NCBI GenBank assembly: GCA_001774945.1
Contig: MFBL01000043.1
Span: 11,442-75,441 of the forward strand
DNA from: Candidatus Curtissbacteria bacterium RIFCSPHIGHO2_12_FULL_41_17
Lineage (GTDB): Bacteria > Patescibacteriota > Microgenomatia > Curtissbacterales > GWA2-41-24
Direction: 5' to 3'
DNA length: 64,000 nt
Part shown: positions 45,314 through 53,637 of the stretch, one piece after another
Layout of the letters: every line of letters starts with the position of its first letter
How positions within the stretch are numbered: the stretch's first letter is position 1
Made by a program: the position numbers and the translations under genes
The notes under the pieces: generated by a model
The model's input: only the letters and a program-made list of their open reading frames with translations
What the model was told of the DNA's origin: nothing
Database searches by the model: none

Positions 45314-45835
45314 TTAGGATATTTTACTTATCAGGCTGACGGTAGTTTTCATCCAACTAGCAAGATTGTGTGGATGATCCGAAGTGATAATGTTTCCGTC
45401 AACGACTACAGCCTCTTGGTGGTAGATGGCTCCAGCGTTGATAAGGTCATCTTTCATGCCGATGTAACAAGTCGCATTCTTTCCTTTTAAAATTCCTGCC
45501 GAGATTAAAACCCATGGGCCATGACAAGTACTTGAAACAATCTTTCCAGTTTTATTCATCTTGCGCACAAATTGCAAAATTTTTTTTACTTGTCTGACCC
45601 TATCTGGAGCTTCATGCCCACCCGGGATAATCACTGCGTCGTACTTTTTAACAGATAGATCATTTATAAGTACTGTAGGTTTTATAGGGTAGCCATGTTT
45701 GCCTTTGATCTCACTATCGCTACTGGTGGCTATGTCAGTTTTTATTTTGGATTCTTGGAGTCTAAAATAAGGGTAGATTACTTCCGGGTCTTCAAAGCCC
45801 GGTCCGGTAATAATTACTGCCTTTTTTATTTTCAT
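45314..45835 (-). CDS. DJ-1/PfpI-family protein
   Basis: A 173-residue class I glutamine-amidotransferase-like fold protein. The nucleophile Cys lies in SSTCHGPWVL after the DAVIIPGGHEAPD strand, with the acidic residue in PGFEDPEV, as in PfpI. Members act as deglycases, glyoxalase III or hydratases on reactive carbonyls. ATG at 45835 overlaps the upstream TGA (ATGA) and is preferred over TTG at 45847. Its presence inside a sugar-nucleotide operon is unusual and suggests either a carbonyl chemistry step or detoxification. Confidence 0.83.
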   Translation of the reverse strand: MKIKKAVIITGPGFEDPEVIYPYFRLQESKIKTDIATSSDSEIKGKHGYPIKPTVLINDLSVKKYDAVIIPGGHEAPDRVRQVKKILQFVRKMNKTGKIVSSTCHGPWVLISAGILKGKNATCYIGMKDDLINAGAIYHQEAVVVDGNIITSDHPHNLASWMKTTVSLISKIS

Positions 45836-46623
45836 TCTTGCAACCAATGAGACTTATTTTTATCTACTAGGTCGGCTAAAAACAGGTAATCACGATCTGT
45901 ATCGAGCCATCGCCAAAATCCATGATGTGGGTAAATTGCTAGCTGGCTATCTTTGATCAAATTTTCAAAGACTTCTGTTTCAAGCATGCATTCATTAAAT
46001 GGTGAAAGATAGGAAAAGACTTGACTTTTAAAAACCATGAAACCGCCATTAATGTAACGCTCAATCAAGTGAGACTTAACATTGGCCGCATTATAAAAAC
46101 CAATTGCCAAATTTTTCTTTACCAAAAGTTCTCCTATCCGGAAAGGAGGAACCACCCCACTGATTGTGGCGATTTTTTTATTTTTTTTATGAAATTTCAG
46201 AAGTTTTTCTAAATTGACATCCGCTAAACAGTCAGCATAAGTCACCATAAAATCTGATTCCTTGTCCAGGTATTTCTTACATCTGGCAATACGCGAACCA
46301 GTCAAAGCTGCTTCCCCAGTATCTACAAGTGTTATTTTCCATTCAGATTCGCCATGCCTACTTAATTGTTCAAAGTCATCGCCTTTGGAAAGCTCGATGC
46401 GTACATCACCAGTATACAGATCATAATTGGCAAAAAAATCTCTAATCATTTCTCCCTTGTAGCCAAGCGCCAAAATAAATTCATTAAAGCCAAACAGTGA
46501 ATATCGCTTCATTACATGCCAAACAATAGGCCTATGTCCAAGCTTGACCATCGCTTTTGGGATGTAGTCAGATTGTTGAGCAAGTCTAATGCCTCTTCCG
46601 CCGCACAGAATTACTACTTTCAT
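45832..46623 (-). CDS. Nucleotidyltransferase, divergent RfbF-like (sugar-1-phosphate cytidylyltransferase)
   Basis: A 263-residue sugar-1-phosphate nucleotidyltransferase. VVILCGGRGIRL binds the nucleotide; IVWHVMKRYSLFGFNEFILALGYKGE and MVTYADCLADVN match glucose-1-phosphate cytidylyltransferase RfbF. Compared with the RfbF homologue at 48066, the KPKPM element is IPKAM, GGKPI is GHRPI and YGDG is YADC, so sugar or nucleotide choice may differ. It heads the DJ-1/cupin/TPP/Ldh2 operon and has its own promoter-like region. It may supply the activated sugar of this module. Confidence 0.83.
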   Translation of the reverse strand: MKVVILCGGRGIRLAQQSDYIPKAMVKLGHRPIVWHVMKRYSLFGFNEFILALGYKGEMIRDFFANYDLYTGDVRIELSKGDDFEQLSRHGESEWKITLVDTGEAALTGSRIARCKKYLDKESDFMVTYADCLADVNLEKLLKFHKKNKKIATISGVVPPFRIGELLVKKNLAIGFYNAANVKSHLIERYINGGFMVFKSQVFSYLSPFNECMLETEVFENLIKDSQLAIYPHHGFWRWLDTDRDYLFLADLVDKNKSHWLQE

Positions 46624-46634
46624 GATTGGATGTC

Positions 46635-46644
46635 ATTATATAAT
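46635..46644. promoter_or_regulatory. Shared bidirectional -10 box
   Basis: The palindrome ATTATATAAT carries TATAAT on both strands (plus 46639-46644, minus 46635-46640) between the divergent genes at 46623 and 46700. For the minus gene transcription would begin only about 5 bases before the ATG; for GtrA the leader would be about 50 bases. Confidence 0.4.
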
Positions 46645-46699
46645 AATTTATGTCTTCATCAAAAAATAGATGAGACCATATCAGTAGGAATGTTAAAAG

Positions 46700-47110
46700 A
46701 TGAATTCGGTGTTGTTTAAATCTACTCAAGGAGAAAACTTTAGACTTAGTAGCAAATTTATATTTGTTGGTATTTTAAATACTATCGTTGGCTATGGACT
46801 TTTCGCCCTGCTTATTGATCTTAATATTTTCTATCTTTTATCTCTAACCATTTCCCATATCGCTGGTACAATTCATAGTTATCTTTGGAATCGACTTTTC
46901 ACCTTTAAGTCAAAAAGCAGCATAGTAAAGGAGATAACCAAATTTGTCACTGTTTATACTTTTATTTATCTTACTAATTTTGTTTTACTATACGTTGCCG
47001 TGGATTTATTGCAGCTTAATACTTTGATTGCTCAACTGTTTATTTTGGGGGTAGTAACAGTGATCTCATTTTTAAGCCAAAGATACTGGACTTTTAGAAG
47101 ATATTATTAG
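46700..47110 (+). CDS. GtrA-family membrane protein (polyprenyl-phosphate sugar flippase candidate)
   Basis: A 136-residue protein with four transmembrane helices, the GtrA size and layout. KFIFVGILNTIVGYGLFALL opens helix 1, the HIAGTIHSYLWNRLFTF motif is near residues 54-70, and QRYWTFRRYY closes the protein. GtrA proteins are thought to flip polyprenyl-phosphate-linked sugars. It fits with the GT2 at 39106 and the GT-C transferases. It is alone on the plus strand, and its stop overlaps that of the convergent dehydratase gene by 4 bases. Confidence 0.9.
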   Translation: MNSVLFKSTQGENFRLSSKFIFVGILNTIVGYGLFALLIDLNIFYLLSLTISHIAGTIHSYLWNRLFTFKSKSSIVKEITKFVTVYTFIYLTNFVLLYVAVDLLQLNTLIAQLFILGVVTVISFLSQRYWTFRRYY

Positions 47111-48075
47111 CTAGAACTTTTAACTTCTTGAAAATACTCCTTGTACCATTCGTAAATATCTTTGATCGTTTTATCGATGTTACTTGCCGGCTTCCAGGCA
47201 AGCATTTTTCTTATTTTATTAAAATTAATTGATTGCTGGGGTATTTCATTAATTGCGCTTTTGGTAATCCGGTACTTTATTTTTCTACCCAATTTTTTTT
47301 CAATCTTGCCCAAAAGTGCAAGGACCGAAAGATTTTCGCGTGATGATACATTGAAAACTTCGCCCTTTATTTTTTGGATATTTTTGGAGCAGACAATCAA
47401 AGCCTCAACAATATCTTTAACATAAACGTAATCTCTTATGTATTTGCCATCGCTTCTGACATCTAAGACATCTCTTTTGACAATTGCCTTGAGCGCTCCA
47501 GGGATAATCCGGCTAAAATTGATGTCACCTTCGCCATAGACATTTCCGAACCTTACCACAACGGTAGGCAAATTATACGTCTTAAAATACGTAGTGGTTA
47601 TAAGATCACAGGCGGCTTTTGACGTTTCGTAAGGATGATCTCCCGAAAGTGGATCCTTTTCAGATGCTTTAGGAATTTTCCCATAGGCTTTATCAGATGA
47701 AACAACAATTATTCCTTGAACTTTTCCATATAATCTTGCAGCCTCCAGAACATTAGCAGTGCCTATGATATTAGTTTCAAAAGTTTCCAGTGGGTTATAA
47801 TAAGCGGTTGGTACTATCGATTGGGCAGCCAGATGGAAAATGAAATCAATTTCGTATTTAGTGACAATGTCCAGTGTCCTTTTGAAATTTTTCAGATCTT
47901 TCTGGACTAAAATTACATATCTTGCAAGTCTTTGGCGCAAAAAATAAGACTTTGGATTTAGACTTTGGTAGGGGACAATAACATTTGCCTTGTCGTTAAT
48001 TAACCTTTTAACTAGATGACTTCCTATAAATCCCGTTCCTCCAGTAACTAAAACATTTTTTCCCGTTAATCCCAT
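47107..48075 (-). CDS. CDP-glucose 4,6-dehydratase-like SDR (RfbG/DdhB candidate)
   Basis: A 322-residue extended SDR. VLVTGGTGFIGSHL, HLAAQSIVPTAYYNP, SSDKAYG, the catalytic YETSK in GDHPYETSKAACDL, and VVRFGNVYGEGDINFSRIIP are the pattern of CDP-glucose 4,6-dehydratases. It follows the RfbF homologue with a 10-base overlap, which supports CDP-sugar dehydration as its task. Its product would be the substrate of RfbH at 37808. A GDP-sugar dehydratase cannot be fully excluded from motifs. Confidence 0.82.
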   Translation of the reverse strand: MGLTGKNVLVTGGTGFIGSHLVKRLINDKANVIVPYQSLNPKSYFLRQRLARYVILVQKDLKNFKRTLDIVTKYEIDFIFHLAAQSIVPTAYYNPLETFETNIIGTANVLEAARLYGKVQGIIVVSSDKAYGKIPKASEKDPLSGDHPYETSKAACDLITTTYFKTYNLPTVVVRFGNVYGEGDINFSRIIPGALKAIVKRDVLDVRSDGKYIRDYVYVKDIVEALIVCSKNIQKIKGEVFNVSSRENLSVLALLGKIEKKLGRKIKYRITKSAINEIPQQSINFNKIRKMLAWKPASNIDKTIKDIYEWYKEYFQEVKSSS

Positions 48076-48845
48076 ATTTTCCAGGCAGGGTTTTCCTTCC
48101 AGAAGTTATTTAAGTCTTGGACATCTTGATAGGTATCCATTGAATGAAAAAATTCCTTATGGTAGTAAACCGTCAGTTGTCTTTTTTCTATTAATTTGTA
48201 GAAAACATCTTCTATCATCGAATCCGGTTCAATATAATTAAAGATGCTTTTTTTAAATACCATAAATCCAACATTAATTAAATTCTTAATTTTTGCACGC
48301 TTTTCAAATTTTTTAGCCATTCCGTTTTTGTCAATTTCTAAACCGCCAAATTTTAAAATTGGGTGAGCTACTGTTACAGTGCCGATAGCCTTTTTGTTTT
48401 TGTGGTAACTTAGAAGATTGGCAATATTAATATCAGCAACTCCATCACCATAAGTAACCATGAAATCATTGTCATTGATGTATTTTTTTAACCTTCTTAC
48501 CCGTTCTCCAGTCAGCGATTCTTGCCCGGTATCAACGAAAGTAATTCTAAAATCATCTTTTTTTTCACCTTTATGATGTTTAATGCTGTGTTTATCCGTC
48601 ACGAGCGTAAAATCTCCGTCATAATATTTTTTGTTAACAAAATAGTCTTTAATTAGATTTCCTTTATATCCGAGAGCAATAATAAAGTCACGGAATCCGA
48701 AGTGGGCGTAAATTTTCATGATATGCCAAAGGATAGGTTTACCTCCAACTTCCACCATCGGTTTAGGTTTAAATTCTGTTTCTTCTTTAAGACGATAGCC
48801 AATGCCCCCGCAAAGTATTACGACTTTTATTCTACTGGCTCTCAT
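48066..48845 (-). CDS. rfbF: Glucose-1-phosphate cytidylyltransferase
   Basis: A 259-residue enzyme, the usual RfbF length, making CDP-glucose from CTP and glucose-1-phosphate. VVILCGGIGYRLKEET, FKPKPMVEVGGKPILWHIMK and YGDGVADINI are near-canonical, and the acidic residue of HSMDTYQDV is kept. It sits between the ABC exporter and the dehydratase and overlaps the ABC ATPase gene by 14 bases. First step of the CDP-3,6-dideoxyhexose route. Confidence 0.92.
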   Translation of the reverse strand: MRASRIKVVILCGGIGYRLKEETEFKPKPMVEVGGKPILWHIMKIYAHFGFRDFIIALGYKGNLIKDYFVNKKYYDGDFTLVTDKHSIKHHKGEKKDDFRITFVDTGQESLTGERVRRLKKYINDNDFMVTYGDGVADINIANLLSYHKNKKAIGTVTVAHPILKFGGLEIDKNGMAKKFEKRAKIKNLINVGFMVFKKSIFNYIEPDSMIEDVFYKLIEKRQLTVYYHKEFFHSMDTYQDVQDLNNFWKENPAWKIWD

Positions 48846-49614
48846 TTTTTGAACCCTTTACGTCATCTAAATAATGACTAATAACCGTTTTTGTTTCTCC
48901 TTGCATTTTTATCTTGCCACCATCCAGATAAATTGCTTTGGAACAGATAAGTTTTACCGCATCCATGTTGTGGGAAACAAACACAATTGTTTTCCCGCTT
49001 TTTACAAATCTTTTCATTTTATCGAGGCATTTCTTTTGGAAATTTTGATCACCGACTGCTAGAACTTCATCTATTAAAAGTATTTCCGGATCCATGAAAG
49101 ACACAACCGAAAAGCCAATTCTAGCATACATGCCAGAAGAATAACGTTTTATAGGAGTGTCGATAAATTTCTCGATGCCGGAAAATTTTACGATGTCGGC
49201 ATATTTTCCTTTAATCTCTTGTTTTTTCATTCCTAAAATTGCTCCATAAAGAAAAATATTCTCTTTGCCGCTTAACTCGGGGTGAAGACCGGCCCCAAGC
49301 TCAATAAAAGCCCCGACTTTTCCATTTACTGTTATCTGGCCGCTTTTGGGATAGGTAATTTTAGAAATAAGTTTCAGAATGGTGCTTTTTCCGGACCCGT
49401 TTCTGCCGATTATCCCCAGACACTCTCCCTCATGTACAGTAAAGCTTAGATCATTTATTGCCAATAGAGTTTCTCTCTGAAGGGTTTTGTGTCTATTTTT
49501 GCCAATTAATTTTCCTAAAAAAATCCCAAAATCATCCGAAAAGCGTCCATATTTCATTCTTGAGATTAAATAACTTTTTGTAACATTTTGAAACTTTATG
49601 GCTATGTTGTCCAT
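48832..49614 (-). CDS. wzt: Polysaccharide ABC exporter, ATP-binding protein (Wzt/TagH-type)
   Basis: A 260-residue ABC ATPase that powers glycan export. Walker A GRNGSGKST (70-78), signature YSSGMYARIG (158-166), Walker B ILLIDEVLAVGD (178-189), and the LGAGLHPELSGKENIF segment typical of the O-antigen and teichoic acid group. The protein ends soon after the ATPase core, so it lacks the C-terminal glycan-recognition domain of long Wzt proteins. The permease gene is 26 bases upstream. Confidence 0.92.
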   Translation of the reverse strand: MDNIAIKFQNVTKSYLISRMKYGRFSDDFGIFLGKLIGKNRHKTLQRETLLAINDLSFTVHEGECLGIIGRNGSGKSTILKLISKITYPKSGQITVNGKVGAFIELGAGLHPELSGKENIFLYGAILGMKKQEIKGKYADIVKFSGIEKFIDTPIKRYSSGMYARIGFSVVSFMDPEILLIDEVLAVGDQNFQKKCLDKMKRFVKSGKTIVFVSHNMDAVKLICSKAIYLDGGKIKMQGETKTVISHYLDDVKGSKNESQ

Positions 49615-49640
49615 TTATTCGAAAAGTAAATTTTTCTTTT

Positions 49641-50423
49641 TTAAATAACGTCGGCAAAAACTTTTTCCTTAATCTTAAAAAATTTGTATCCAAAGATAAA
49701 AAGTATTAAAGATATTCCAAGCGCTATTGCAAAATCATTCCAATTTGGAGCCAAGCCTCCAACCGTTACTTTCCTGAAATTTTCTACTACCGAAGACATT
49801 GGATTTAACATATAAAATGGCCTAAATTTTTCGGGTACTTTAGAAAGAGGGTAAATCACCGGCGTAACAAAGATCCACAGTTGTATCAAAAGAGGAATTA
49901 CAAATTTAATATCTCGCCACATTACATTAAGTGCAGAGGTAAATAGAATTAGCCCAGCGATAAAGATTGTTTCCAAAAATACAATGGGAATTGTGTAAAC
50001 TACATTTATAGTGAGTGGGACATTGTAAATAACAAGCATCACTATAAAAATTAATGCACTAATTAAAAAATCCATAAAACCTGCAATTATAGATGCAAAC
50101 GGAAGAATTTCTCTTGGGAAATAAATTTTAGTCACCAAATTCCCGTTATTTATAACTGCCAAAGACCCGAAAGAAAGACTAGTGGCAAAAAAGGTCCATG
50201 GCATTAAAGCACTGTAATAAAAAAGAGGGTAAGGGACCCCTTCGGAATTAATTTTTAAGAAGAAGCCGAATATCAAGGTGAACATTATCATTAGAGAAAG
50301 AGGCTGAATCACTGCCCATGAAGCCCCAAGAAGTGTTTGCTTGTACCTCACCTTTATCTCTCTATTCGTAAAAGCAAAGAGCAGTTCTCGAAACTTTATC
50401 AATTCTTTTAAATGGATAAACAT
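49641..50423 (-). CDS. wzm: Polysaccharide ABC exporter, permease (Wzm/TagG-type)
   Basis: A 260-residue ABC-2 permease with six hydrophobic segments. REIKVRYKQTLLGASWAVIQPL near the N-terminus and FVTPVIYPLSKVPEKFR near residue 190 are landmarks of Wzm/TagG/RfbA permeases. It pairs with the ATPase downstream. It would carry a completed lipid-linked glycan across the cytoplasmic membrane. Confidence 0.92.
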   Translation of the reverse strand: MFIHLKELIKFRELLFAFTNREIKVRYKQTLLGASWAVIQPLSLMIMFTLIFGFFLKINSEGVPYPLFYYSALMPWTFFATSLSFGSLAVINNGNLVTKIYFPREILPFASIIAGFMDFLISALIFIVMLVIYNVPLTINVVYTIPIVFLETIFIAGLILFTSALNVMWRDIKFVIPLLIQLWIFVTPVIYPLSKVPEKFRPFYMLNPMSSVVENFRKVTVGGLAPNWNDFAIALGISLILFIFGYKFFKIKEKVFADVI

Positions 50424-50426
50424 TTT

Positions 50427-51374
50427 TTAATTTTGACTAAGCCATTCAATATACTTGGCAAGTCCCTGCGGTAGTTCTGTTCTTGATTCCCACCCAAGGA
50501 GTTTTTTTGCTTTTACTATATTTGCCCAGGTAACTTCAACATCACCGGCTTGTTTGGGCAACATTTTAATTTTGGCCTTTTTGCCAGTCGCTGTCTCCAG
50601 CGTTTTGATGAAATCGGCCAAAGTTATCGGATGGCTATTGCCAAGGTTAATGATTTCAAAATCGAAGGCTACGTCTAAGGCTCTCAGAATGCCATCGACA
50701 ATGTCGTCAATATAGGTGTAATCGCGACTTGTTAATCCATTACCGAATTGACCAATTTCTTTTCCCTTCAATATAGCTTTAGTGAAGAGCGCTGGTGCCA
50801 TATCAGGCCTGCCACGAGGACCATAAACGGTAAAGAGTCTCAAGATGGTTGCCTTAAGACCAAAATTACGGTGAAATGTTTCTACAAAAAATTCGGCTGC
50901 TCTTTTGGATGCGCCATATGGGGAGATAATGGCACCACATGGATCATCTTCAGAAAATGGCAATCTTTTGGAGTTGCCATAAACGGACGAAGAAGAGCCA
51001 TATATAAATTGACCAACCCCTGCATTACTTGCGATTTTTAAAAGATTGACTGTCCCCAAAACGTTTACCTCGGCATAAAGTAATGGATCAGCAATAGAAG
51101 CTCGAACACCTGCTCTTGCCGCCAGATGGATAACTTTTTCCGGTCTTTCTTGGGCAAAAATCTCACCAAGCCTCGAAAGATCAAGGATGTCCATTCGATA
51201 CAGCCTGAACTTTTTGTAAGACATGGCGGATTGAATATTTTTTTCTTTAACAGCCGGATTGTAATAATCGTTAAAATTGTCAATGCCTATCACCTCATAT
51301 CCCTCACCAAGTAATCTCTCAGTCAGATTTGAACCAACGAACCCCGCACATCCAGTAACAAGTATTTTTTTCAT
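50427..51374 (-). CDS. UDP-glucuronate 4-epimerase-like SDR
   Basis: A 315-residue extended SDR. VTGCAGFVGSNL, GIDNFNDYYNP, HLAARAGVRASI, SSSSVYG, YGASK and LRLFTVYGPRGRPDMAP form the pattern of UDP-glucuronate 4-epimerases (GalE-like, forming UDP-GalA). It overlaps the SGNH gene by ATGA and lies close to a UDP-xylose-synthase-like enzyme, so two UDP-glucuronate-using activities may be encoded together. No UDP-glucose dehydrogenase is visible here. Confidence 0.87.
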   Translation of the reverse strand: MKKILVTGCAGFVGSNLTERLLGEGYEVIGIDNFNDYYNPAVKEKNIQSAMSYKKFRLYRMDILDLSRLGEIFAQERPEKVIHLAARAGVRASIADPLLYAEVNVLGTVNLLKIASNAGVGQFIYGSSSSVYGNSKRLPFSEDDPCGAIISPYGASKRAAEFFVETFHRNFGLKATILRLFTVYGPRGRPDMAPALFTKAILKGKEIGQFGNGLTSRDYTYIDDIVDGILRALDVAFDFEIINLGNSHPITLADFIKTLETATGKKAKIKMLPKQAGDVEVTWANIVKAKKLLGWESRTELPQGLAKYIEWLSQN

Positions 51375-52612
51375 TCTGACGTTTTTAATTTAAAATAGCC
51401 TGCATTCAATAAATAATTGTATATAATTTCCGCGGCAAGTTCATGCCCTGTTTTATTCCAGTGATAGTCCTGACTAAAATACAACGGGAATTTACCACTT
51501 TGTTTAAATCCCGGTAATAAATTAATCGTTGGTATATCATGCGAATTTAATCTTTCAGTCAATTCATACTCAAAAGGTTCTCGTGTGTCCGAAAAGTTTT
51601 CATCAACGCTTATTAACGTTCTGCCAGGCCATTCTTTAGATGAAACCTGAATCGCATCCGGTATTGCTATAACAACAAATGGAATATTTTTTTCTTCAAG
51701 TAATTTTTTCATATTAACTAAATTAGTAATTGGTATTTTCCACAGCTTCTGCCAGTCGTCCTCACTAATGTCATCTCCTCTTATTATTGAGTAAATATCA
51801 TGATCTATATCTCCGGTAAGGGATTGGTTCTCTTTTTCATCTCTTACTGTATTTTTTATAAAATTTATCGTGAATTTATAAATTCTTATATTTTCTCGAA
51901 GCCACTTTTTGATAAGATAAACCGTTTTGCTTTTTTCGATTTCTTGATTCTTTTCAATAGCGGCAGACTTATTTATTTTTTCAAAATCAAATTCTACTTG
52001 ACCACTTTCAATCTTTGCTAATATGGCATCCTCACCAAGATCAGGGTAGCTAAAGATTAATTCTTCGAATCTTTTGTTGTCATCGAAAAAGTCTGTAATG
52101 GTAAACGCATACATCATGAGATCTGGATTAAATAATAACCCTACTTTTTTTAAATATAAATATTGAGTTAACGGAGAATGTCCAAAAATTGCCAGGTTAA
52201 TAATATTAATATTTACGTTTGGGTTATTTTCATTAAATCTCTTTTCGATAATAGTTGAATATCTGTCTTCAAGCTCTACTCCATGTCCTTGAGTAAAAGA
52301 ATCACCGAGCAAAACTAATCTGTATTCATCATCTGGTTTGTAAAAACTTAAGTCCTCATCCCTAATGCCTAAATTATTGATGGAGAATTCTACATCCCAT
52401 TCGTCTGAAATTTGTCTGCAGACCGTATTCGGAATCATTACGTTATGAAAATATTTATCCAAGCTTGAGCATTGTCCGCCGTCGCTAGATTTATCTTCAG
52501 TAATTCTAAGATACACATCGACTGTTAAAATCGAGAAGAATAATCCAAAAATAAATAAAACCAATTGAAATCGATACTTTTTTAAAACTTTCAAAATTTT
52601 ATTGAGAAGCAC
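51371..52612 (-). CDS. Membrane-anchored SGNH/GDSL-like protein (glycan O-acyl transferase/esterase candidate)
   Basis: A 413-residue protein with one N-terminal transmembrane helix (about 15-33) and a large outer domain. LLGDSFTQGHGVE near residue 100 holds the nucleophile Ser of SGNH hydrolases, and DYHWNKTGHEL near residue 390 supplies Asp and His. The layout resembles AlgX/AlgJ-like proteins that work on O-acetylated polysaccharide outside the membrane. Its start is GTG at 52612. No partner membrane O-acyltransferase is seen, so hydrolase or transferase activity is open. Confidence 0.75.
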   Translation of the reverse strand: MLLNKILKVLKKYRFQLVLFIFGLFFSILTVDVYLRITEDKSSDGGQCSSLDKYFHNVMIPNTVCRQISDEWDVEFSINNLGIRDEDLSFYKPDDEYRLVLLGDSFTQGHGVELEDRYSTIIEKRFNENNPNVNINIINLAIFGHSPLTQYLYLKKVGLLFNPDLMMYAFTITDFFDDNKRFEELIFSYPDLGEDAILAKIESGQVEFDFEKINKSAAIEKNQEIEKSKTVYLIKKWLRENIRIYKFTINFIKNTVRDEKENQSLTGDIDHDIYSIIRGDDISEDDWQKLWKIPITNLVNMKKLLEEKNIPFVVIAIPDAIQVSSKEWPGRTLISVDENFSDTREPFEYELTERLNSHDIPTINLLPGFKQSGKFPLYFSQDYHWNKTGHELAAEIIYNYLLNAGYFKLKTSE

Positions 52613-52616
52613 AATA

Positions 52617-53576
52617 CTATAAATAGTCTTTGAAATATTTAATCGTTACTTTAAGTCCTTCTTCAAGTGAGATTTTAGGTTCCCAATTTAAATTCTTTTT
52701 TGCTTTGCTGATATCAGGTCTGCGCTGGTGGGGATCATCTATAGGTAGATCTTGAAAAACTATTTTACTTTTGCTGTTGGTGAGTCTCTTTATGAGTTTA
52801 GCGAATTCTAAGATTGTTCTTTCATCGTCATTTCCGATATTAAATATCTCGCCGGGTCCTCCTTTTCTCATTGCTAGGATTTGTCCTTCGACTTGGTCGT
52901 CAACATAACAAAATGATCTTGTCTGTTTCCCGTTACCGTAGATTGTGATTGGCTTATTCGAAAGAGCCTGCTTTATAAAATTGACTACAGCTCTTCCTTC
53001 GGCAATATTCATTCTTGGTCCATATGTATTAAAAATTCTGGTGATTATGGCATTAAGACCTTTCTCTCTGACAAATGTTGAAACAATCGTCTCGCCAAAT
53101 CTTTTTGCCTCGTCATAAACAGATCTTGGGCCTGTGGGGGAAACATTACCTCGATATCCTTCTGACTGAGGCGAAACTTGTGGATCGCCATAGACTTCGG
53201 AAGTTGAAGCAAAAGAAAGTTTGGCTTTATGTTTAAGTGCCAGCTCACACATGTTCCATGTGCCGATTGTATTAACCTGCATAGTTTCAAATGGATGGTT
53301 TAGGTAGGAGAAAGAAGAGTTCTTGTTTGGATCCGCAGGAGAAGCCAGATGGTAAATTTCGTCAATTTTTCGGAATTTATTGCTTTTGAAAGGTTTTACG
53401 ACGTCATGATTGAAAAAGAAAAAAGTTTTTCTTCCCAGTAAATGTGCAATATTTTTTTGCGAACCGGTTATAAGATTATCTAGACAGATGACGGTATCAC
53501 CACGATTGACCAGTTTCTCACACAGGTGTGATCCGATGAAACCAGCGCCACCAGTAACTAGAATTGTCTTTGTCAT
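52617..53576 (-). CDS. UDP-glucuronate decarboxylase (UDP-xylose synthase)-like SDR
   Basis: A 319-residue extended SDR matching UXS: VTGGAGFIGSHLCEKL, YHLASPADP, FASTSEVYGDP, SPTGPRSVYDEAKR (catalytic Tyr and Lys) and TRIFNTYGPRM. UXS oxidises and decarboxylates UDP-glucuronate to UDP-xylose. The SPQSEGYRGNV segment is also typical. A 61-base spacer with a degenerate palindrome separates it from the WecE gene upstream. Confidence 0.88.
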   Translation of the reverse strand: MTKTILVTGGAGFIGSHLCEKLVNRGDTVICLDNLITGSQKNIAHLLGRKTFFFFNHDVVKPFKSNKFRKIDEIYHLASPADPNKNSSFSYLNHPFETMQVNTIGTWNMCELALKHKAKLSFASTSEVYGDPQVSPQSEGYRGNVSPTGPRSVYDEAKRFGETIVSTFVREKGLNAIITRIFNTYGPRMNIAEGRAVVNFIKQALSNKPITIYGNGKQTRSFCYVDDQVEGQILAMRKGGPGEIFNIGNDDERTILEFAKLIKRLTNSKSKIVFQDLPIDDPHQRRPDISKAKKNLNWEPKISLEEGLKVTIKYFKDYL

Positions 53577-53590
53577 ACCTTTTACGTTTA

Positions 53591-53611
53591 CCCGAGGTTT
53601 TTAACCCGTGG
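53591..53611. repeat. Degenerate palindrome in the wecE-UXS spacer
   Basis: The sequence contains arms resembling CCCGAGGTT and AACCCGTGG around a short T-rich loop; six of nine pairs match. It is similar in shape to the perfect palindrome at 3655-3674. The rest of the spacer (53577-53637) shows no gene, clear promoter or terminator. Confidence 0.3.
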
Positions 53612-53637
53612 TACTCGTGATACTTTGATACCCCCAA

